Assembly (NCBI GenBank): GCA_026724425.1
Contig: JAIUCV010000003.1
Span: forward strand, 57,739,088-57,803,087
Length of the DNA stretch: 64,000 nt
Source of the DNA: Erythrophleum ivorense
Taxonomy: Eukaryota > Streptophyta > Magnoliopsida > Fabales > Fabaceae
Direction of reading: 5' to 3'
In this document: one piece after another, positions 57,440-64,000 of the stretch
How positions within the stretch are numbered: position 1 is the stretch's first letter
How the letters are laid out: every line of letters starts with the position of its first letter
Notes under the pieces: model-generated
Seen by the model: only the letters and a program-made list of their open reading frames with translations
The model's database searches: none
What the model was told of the DNA's origin: nothing
Position numbers and translations under genes: made by a program

Positions 57440-59420
57440 ATAAAAATCCTATCTTGGAATTGCCAATGGTGTAAGAAATATTCTCACAATTAAGCATTCT
57501 TAAAAAATCATCTAAGGGAATAACCTAAATGTTTTTCTTATGAGAAGAAAAACAATGATTATAAAATAAAAAACCTAGTAGACAGATATGGTTTAGAAAC
57601 ATTTTCCTAGTCTTATTAGAAAATATGTTGGCTGTCTTAGTTTATGGTGAAGGCAGAGCTAATTCTCAAGATTGACACATTTGCAAACTTTTTCTTTTCT
57701 ACTAGTTCACTTTCCCAATGACTAAGTTTGCAGATCATGGGTTCCCTTTTACACTATGAATAGTTAGAAAGAAACCAACAATTTCTTTAAATTTAGGGTA
57801 CAATTCAAAAGTGCTACCCCCTATTGCTTATAGGAAGAGATTTTAACAAAATTATAAGGTCTGATGAGAAGCACAGAGGTAATCAAATTTCCTATAATTT
57901 TAATAATGTCTTTGAATCACTAAACCTTTCCACATGTTTAATTGAACCAAAGGTGGAAGGATTCAATTTTACATGGAATAATTATTGGGATAGTGAGGGG
58001 AATATTTGAAAGGTACTTGATCAATTTTTTATGAATGATAATTGGGCCATAATTTTTGCTAGCTAAGTGTTGTCAACATGGTCTTGTGCTTTTAAGTAAA
58101 ACAAATAGCCACAATGTAGATAACAAAATTAAAGATGTCTCCAAAAATTGGTTTTAGAAAGCCAAACACTTCCTTACAATAAAGAAAATGTTTTTGCTTT
58201 TAAAGAAGGCATAGCTTTAGCATGGAAAGAGGAATAGCCTTTTTGCAAACAAAAATTCGAGAAACAAGTGGCTATGAAAGAAGAAGGAAAAAAAAAAAGA
58301 AATAGCCTTTTTTCATTCAACTACTGTTAAAAAATGGACAAAGAACAAAATCTCTAGAATGAAGAATGCTAAAGAAGACTAGAGGGAGTGAAGGAAAGGA
58401 AAGAAGTGGCTAGGGCAGTGATTGAATACTTCCAATAAATTTTCACATAAACTTTTAGTGTTAGAGCTGGTGATGAAATTTCCAATCTATATAGAAGGGT
58501 TAGAGGATTGAATAATGATATTGTAGAGCCAATCTATACCATAAAAGTCAAGAGTTCAGTATTTTTTATCAATCCAATATGTGCTTTAGGAGGTGATGGC
58601 TTCACTTAACAATTTCTCGGATACTATTAGGAAATTATATGTCTAGATATCATAGAAGTTGTTGCATGCACCTTTTGCTCAAGATAGATCATGCAAAACA
58701 TTAATCTCACCATCATTGTGTTAATTTTAAAGACCAACATGATGGAAGATATGTCACATGTTAGGCCTATTAATCTTCACTTAATAATTTACAAAATTCT
58801 CTAAGATTGTTATAGCTAGACCTAAAGACTTCATGAGAATACTTATTGGCCAAAATCAAGTAGCCTTTGTAAAAGGTAGACACATCTTAAAGACTCTGAG
58901 ATAGCCTTCAAGCTCAACATGAGTAAGGTGTACAACCATGGAGAATCGATTTTCGTACAGGAAATTATGTTAAGAACGGGCATTCACAAAGATTTGTTCA
59001 CTTTAATCATGAGATGTATATTCTTAGTTACATTCTCAATTTTAGTTGTAAGAAAAATGTTTTGGTACTTTAAGCCCTTTAAAGGGGTATAAGACAAAGG
59101 GACTCTTTTTGCCCATACTTGTTCTTTTTTTGCATTGATGGCCCTATACTCTCAAATAAATAAAGCTTTCTGTTATTCTTCCTAGGGTAAGAATTTGAAT
59201 AAGCCTAGCGATTTCTCACCTTCTTTCACTAATGACTCAATTCTATTCTTAAAAGCTAATTTTCTCTATTATTATTTAACCTCCTAAACTCTCTTTGAAC
59301 TTCTTTAGTAAGCCTTTATAGACATTGATTCGGAGGCTTAAGGTGGCAAATTTTTTTTTCTCTACCCTTGGCATGTCTGACATAGCAGACTAGTTTCAAA
59401 GAAAAACCTTGGTTTTAAAG
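57440..59420 (+). mobile_element. Degenerate L1-type LINE (endonuclease and reverse transcriptase)
   Basis: The endonuclease start KILSWNCQ is at about 57442 and its second part LIGRDFNKIIRSDEK..GNQ, FNFTWNNYWDSEGN at about 57826-58009. RT appears at 58570-59300 in several frames: ALGGDGF, MSHVRPI, FMRILIGQNQVAFVKGRHIL, then SHLFFTNDSILFLK around the catalytic FxDD site, where the position reads FTND. Many stops and frameshifts are present; ORF1 and a poly-A tail were not found. Confidence 0.75.
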
Positions 59421-60306
59421 GATGCCCTTCAAAGAATATTACATGATTTTAGAATGAAGTGAAAGATGAGATTCTAAACAATAAAATTGGAAAATTAATC
59501 ACTTGAGGACAAAAATTAATCACTTGAATACAAAGAAATAGGTTGAAGCCATTTAACATTAAAATGTGTTGGGTTTTGAGGACAAGAATAGCAAAATAAA
59601 TTTTAAATTTTTTTTAAACCCACCAAGGATCCTTGTGGAAAGGGCATAAATTGGTGATAAAATCATTACTTTTTATGAAGATCACATCTTGCAGTCAAGT
59701 TCGCATTTGTTCAACTCTCTAACTCTTAATCTTGCGAATGCATAAACTCTTTCAAATGAGAATCTACTTGAATGGTTATATGATCTTTAAATATACGTGT
59801 AAGAAATTACAAATGCAGATCATTGAATTTATCTCTATTGTATTCACATATGAATATGTCAATATTATAACTCTAGAATGAGAGTTTCTCTCTTCTATTA
59901 GTCTTTACTAAAGGACTTTCTTACTCTATTTGGTAGCCCACTCTTTATTTGGAACAATCACTAAACCTTTGATTGTTATTTATAAATCATTGCCTAGGGC
60001 TTTGTGATGTTCAATTAATGGGCCCTAGCCAGATAGATTATGAGTGGAAAAATAATTGAACTTTAGTTATTAATCTTGTTATTAACAAGTCTCTAAAAAG
60101 AATGTAATGTATTAAAGTCTAAAAAAAACGTAATATTACTTTGATATAAAATAATATATTTTATATGTTGAGCTATATTGTTAAGATATTTAGTCCAACT
60201 AAAATATAAATCATGTTAACTTTAATTTTGACCTATTCTTTGTATGTGACCTTGCAAGTTTTTATTATGTTGATAATATTCCTGTAAAATGAATTTTGTT
60301 TGAGTA
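59421..60306. other. AT-rich intergenic region
   Basis: No gene recognised; it may include the tail of the LINE. Confidence 0.4.
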
Positions 60307-60646
60307 TCACAAATAGTAATATATCGAAATATATCACTATCATCTAAGTAATAGGATTGTCTGTGTTTTGATATATTTAATCCATGATCAATATTTTATA
60401 TAGTTAATTCTTTTTTATCCAGATATTTAGATTGAACTTGAAGCATAGACGTGTCATCATCTTTATAATTCAATTTCACAAATAGTGATATATAGAAATA
60501 TATCACTATCGCATAAGTAATAGGACTGTTTGTAATTCTATATATCTAATCCATGATCAATATTCTATATAGTTTAATCTTTTTTATCCAAATATTTAGA
60601 TTGAACTTGAAGTATAGGATATGTCATCATCTACATAATTCAATTT
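60307..60646. repeat. Tandem duplication with 169-bp period
   Basis: The unit starting TCACAAATAGTRATATAT occurs at 60307 and 60476 and ends with ATAATTCAATT both times. The two copies are clearly similar, with scattered substitutions and small indels. No coding content. Confidence 0.8.
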
Positions 60647-63600
60647 GTGTTTGTTGATTTATGAATAGAGTAAATCAAAACAAATAAATTAGTATTTCGT
60701 ATTAATCTATTTGAACATAGACATTCATTTCTTAGTCTCAATCAAGGGGCCCATAAATATTTCACCTATATTACTCGCATTCTTTTGATTGTGATACACT
60801 CGATTATTATTTTTTGGTTATCCCTTTTAAAGGTATTAAAGGTAACAGTTAGTAGCATTAAAGTATATGACTTCTCATATAGAAAACTATAATGATTTCA
60901 AGTTAAAAGATAACAGACATTATAGTCACCATGCGAATAGTTTATAACACATAGTAATCTATGAAGCACTCCTATAGTAGCCTATTCAGTATATTTGTTT
61001 ATCTAACATGTATCCATATAATAATTTGATATCTCTTATCTATGACCATAGCCATAACCAATATATATATATTAGTCTTGATGTATTATTACTATCTTAA
61101 TTTTCAATACTCTATTAGGGAAAATTTAAGAACAACAAATTATTTTAAGGACAATATATTTATTTATATTATGTAAATATAATATTAAATATAATATATA
61201 GAATGTCTTTGTTTATTAAAATATAATAAATATATGTAAGGATAATGATCTTATGATTGGCTTATAGGTTATACAACAACAAAATGAACCCAAAGTTCAC
61301 TACTCCACTGATATAGGACAAGCCACCACCTATAATAACAAAACCATAGACAAAATGTTGTATTTACTACCTTTTGGAACCTACCTAAGAGAAACATAAA
61401 TGCTCAACAAGAAAATTGGTGTTTTTATTTTGGAATAGAAAGATCCCCACTTTATTTGATATGGAATAGTGAGAGAAAAATCCCCCATTTTGTTACATTT
61501 TACAAGGGAATGACAACTTACTAAAATTACCCTAATTTTGTAAATCTCTAACCCCTAATCACTAATTTCATTTTCCTCATTCTCTTGTCCTTTCTTACTT
61601 TGTTGCTCTTTCAATCACCATTATTTCCCCATGCTCAACATTATTCATTGCCACTCCACCTTCGTTGATCCTCATTGTGACTATAGTATGCACCTCTTCC
61701 TCTCCCCTTTTCTATCTTTCCTTCTCAATATGTGTCTTGGGCCATTCAAAAGGGATTTTGCCCTTGTTAGTATATAGCAAGTGGGAGTTCCTCCCTACAT
61801 TGAACAATAAGGGCAAATTATTTATTATTATTTCTAACCTTTGTAAATATCTAGTTTTTTTTAATGATTTCTCGTATCTTTTGTTACTTCCTTTATGGAA
61901 TATTTAGTATATTAGTCTCTCCCTAGAAGCACTTATAACTTCACATAAGGCCACTTAAGTTCGATCACATTCGCTTAATGTTACTCCTATATGATTACCT
62001 AGGTGATGCTACTATGTTGGCAAGATTCATATTCAATAACCTATCTTTATTATATGAATCAATGGTATTTTTAATGCAAGATAATTTAAAGTTTTTGGTG
62101 CACATAACTTAGTGGTATTTTCTTGTAATATATAAAAACGAATATGGGTCTTTTTTTTTTTTTTTGGTTTATCAAAATCATAACATACATTACTTTTTGT
62201 TAGTAACTAATTGTATTTTGCTTTAATCTTTTATTTTTATGTATAGTCTCTTAAACTTTCTCATCTTTCTTTTACAAGGATCTTAGTTGGTGTTACACAA
62301 AGCTTGGCTAAAGATTTTGGGTGGTTGCATCCAGGTTAGTAAGCATATTTTTAATTGTAATTTTGATTTGGAAGTAGAAATTTTTATGGAACTCTTGAAT
62401 TGTAAATCTTGTTGGTGTTTTTAAGAGGGGATTTTCCTATTAATTTCTATATATTAGTTAGTTTGGATTATGGAACATATAGATAAGTATGTGTTCATTG
62501 GTAGTAGAATATTAGTGCTTACTATATATTACATGAGCAATGATATGGTTTGGGTTCATAAAAAAGACAATTTCCATTATTTTTTAGGGCTTTGAAAAAG
62601 GATAATTCTTGTCAATTTTTGCATATTAGTTGGAATATGTAACGTATTGATAAATGCATATTTATTACTAGAATTTGTTAACATTTGTTATATATTTATT
62701 GGGAAATGAATTGGAGTTCCAAAAAGTGACAATTGGATTGGTTGTTAAGGCTCTCGATAGGGATAATTCCCATTGGTGGTTAGGTTTCCTAGAAATGGGT
62801 AATTTGCTTTAAATAGTAGAAAAGGATCATTGATTTTGGTGAGTCTTTTAACATATGCTTTAGCAATTTGTATTTCAAACCCTAAAGTTATGTTTAAAGT
62901 TGAAAGGAAGGGAAGGAAAGGAATCCAAAGAAAACTGGAAAGTAAGAAGATGATGATATGGTCAAATGATAATTTTCCTTCCTCTTGGTTGGAAAAACAT
63001 TATCCTCCCACATCCCTCAAATAGGTGGAACTTAAAATTATAAAGGAAGAAAAATTTTGGAAGGTTTTGAAGAGTTGGTTGAAATTCTTTCACTCTTTTC
63101 TCCATTTTATAACAAACTTTCAAGTGAGAGGTTTTGATGAAACCATCAATTCTTTTTCCTTCCCTTCCATTATTCCCTGTCCAAACATATACCTTAAAGG
63201 CAAAATATATGTACATTTTGTTTTTTTTTTAAGTCAAATAAGAGTTTATTTGCACTAAGCACAAAACATGCTTGGAGTTTAAAAAAAATGTAAAAATTTA
63301 AAAGGCCTTAAAACTTAGATGCCTTGGACCTATTCAAGCTTTTCCTTTTGAAGTGAAGAATAATTAATTGCCTAATTTTGTAACAAATGATAGATGAAAT
63401 GTAGTGCACAAAAAAAAGAAAAAAAAGAAAATGTGGTTACTTCTCTCTTTATCTTTACATGTGCTCTCTACTTTAAATTTCTAATCTAGCTTCATGTACA
63501 ATCCTAAGCAAAGATAAACAAAAACAACAAAACCATCCTCTTATTATGTGGATCCAACTAAGGATAAACAAGAACAACAAATTAAAAGCTTTAAAGAAAG

Positions 63601-64000
63601 AAATAAAAATAAATAAATTAAAGTTGTAGGTATTGTCCTAAATGATAATTAGACAAACACTTGAGGTGCCCAAATTGAGGGAAGCTTGTAAACTATCAAA
63701 AGGGATGATAGGAAGTTTATAGAAGAGCTTAGTAAAGACCCACGTTCAACTTACATGAATAAGAAAGAAGAAAAGCTGGGATGGTTACCTTTAATATTGG
63801 GATTAGCCTAATAAGTACGGTGCAGTTGTCACTTCCTTTAAATTCTACTACGTGTTGATTATGTAGGAAGTAATAATTAAAATCAAAATCGGCACAATAG
63901 AACAACAAAATTAGAGAAAGAAGATAGGAAAAAAGGGGAAAAAAAGAGAGAGAAAGCACTATGTCACTATAGACTATTGGCATCATCATTCTTAAAAGTT
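60647..64000. other. AT-rich region without supported genes
   Basis: Open frames at 61665, 62830, 63025 and on the minus strand at 62962 and 63729 are short, low-complexity and without motifs. The stretch GTTGCATCCAG|GTTAGTAAG at about 62323-62342 could be an exon end, but the preceding sequence is not recognisable. Poly-T and poly-A runs occur at 62151-62165 and 63411-63429. Confidence 0.45.

Noticed and set aside
63025..63258. 77-codon open frame, also open antisense
   Set aside because: Both strands are open because of low-complexity composition; no recognisable protein feature.

Overview
This window looks like a nuclear segment of a eudicot plant genome. It is strongly AT-rich, with spliceosomal introns (GT..AG), a CC-NB-ARC-LRR resistance gene, plant-type Ty3/gypsy and Ty1/copia elements, an L1-type LINE, and mitochondrial alternative oxidase (AOX) gene relics. 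The species is not determinable from sequence alone. The combination of an At4g27190-like NLR with a downstream coiled-coil module makes me think of Malvales (cacao, durian, cotton), but that is a weak inference. Only two transcription units look gene-like; most of the rest is transposon or relic.

Layout. 1-753: 3' end of a decayed Ty3/gypsy element. 3352-13927: a multi-exon CC-NB-ARC-LRR (CNL) gene. Its large first exon carries CC, NB-ARC and LRR but has a frameshift at RNBS-B. It is followed by a tandemly amplified series of LRR exons, nearly all in phase 0, inside 2.28-kb tandem duplications. 14279-16776: an antisense solo LTR of a Tekay/Del-like element with a perfect GAATC target-site duplication. 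16821-19081: seven phase-0 exons encoding an acidic linker and a long coiled coil. This is either a separate gene or the 3' end of the NLR, with the solo LTR lying inside the connecting intron.

20637-26545: remnants of an AOX gene (intron 3 and exon 4) split by a 4.7-kb Ty1/copia element with perfect AAGAA target duplications and unusual TA..CA LTR ends. 27844-28920: a decayed second copy of the coiled-coil exon. 30513-32880: a second AOX pseudogene retaining the end of exon 1, a 129-bp exon 2, part of exon 3 and an open exon 4, with introns. 33459-34790: a truncated NLR pseudogene that still carries the promoter seen upstream of the first NLR. NLR, coiled-coil and AOX pieces therefore each occur twice, which points to an old segmental duplication later broken up by transposons.

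35000-37256: foldback repeats and a (TA)n-linked minisatellite with inverted end units. 39119-40122: a small inverted-repeat element between direct repeats. 41100-41990: pyrimidine-rich tandem repeats ending in a good splice donor. 42292-52277: a nearly structurally complete Tekay/Del-type Ty3/gypsy element (LTRs of 2.48 kb, TCTAT target duplication). Its pol frame is broken only by in-frame stop codons, nearly all explained by C-to-T or G-to-A changes. 55040-56843: a copia pol fragment and LTR. 57440-59420: a decayed L1-type LINE. 60307-60646: a 169-bp tandem duplication. The last 3.3 kb shows no supported gene.

Biologically, the window is a resistance-gene neighbourhood evolving by tandem exon duplication, segmental duplication and transposon insertion. 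The point most worth testing is whether the NLR and the coiled-coil module are spliced into one transcript across the solo LTR.
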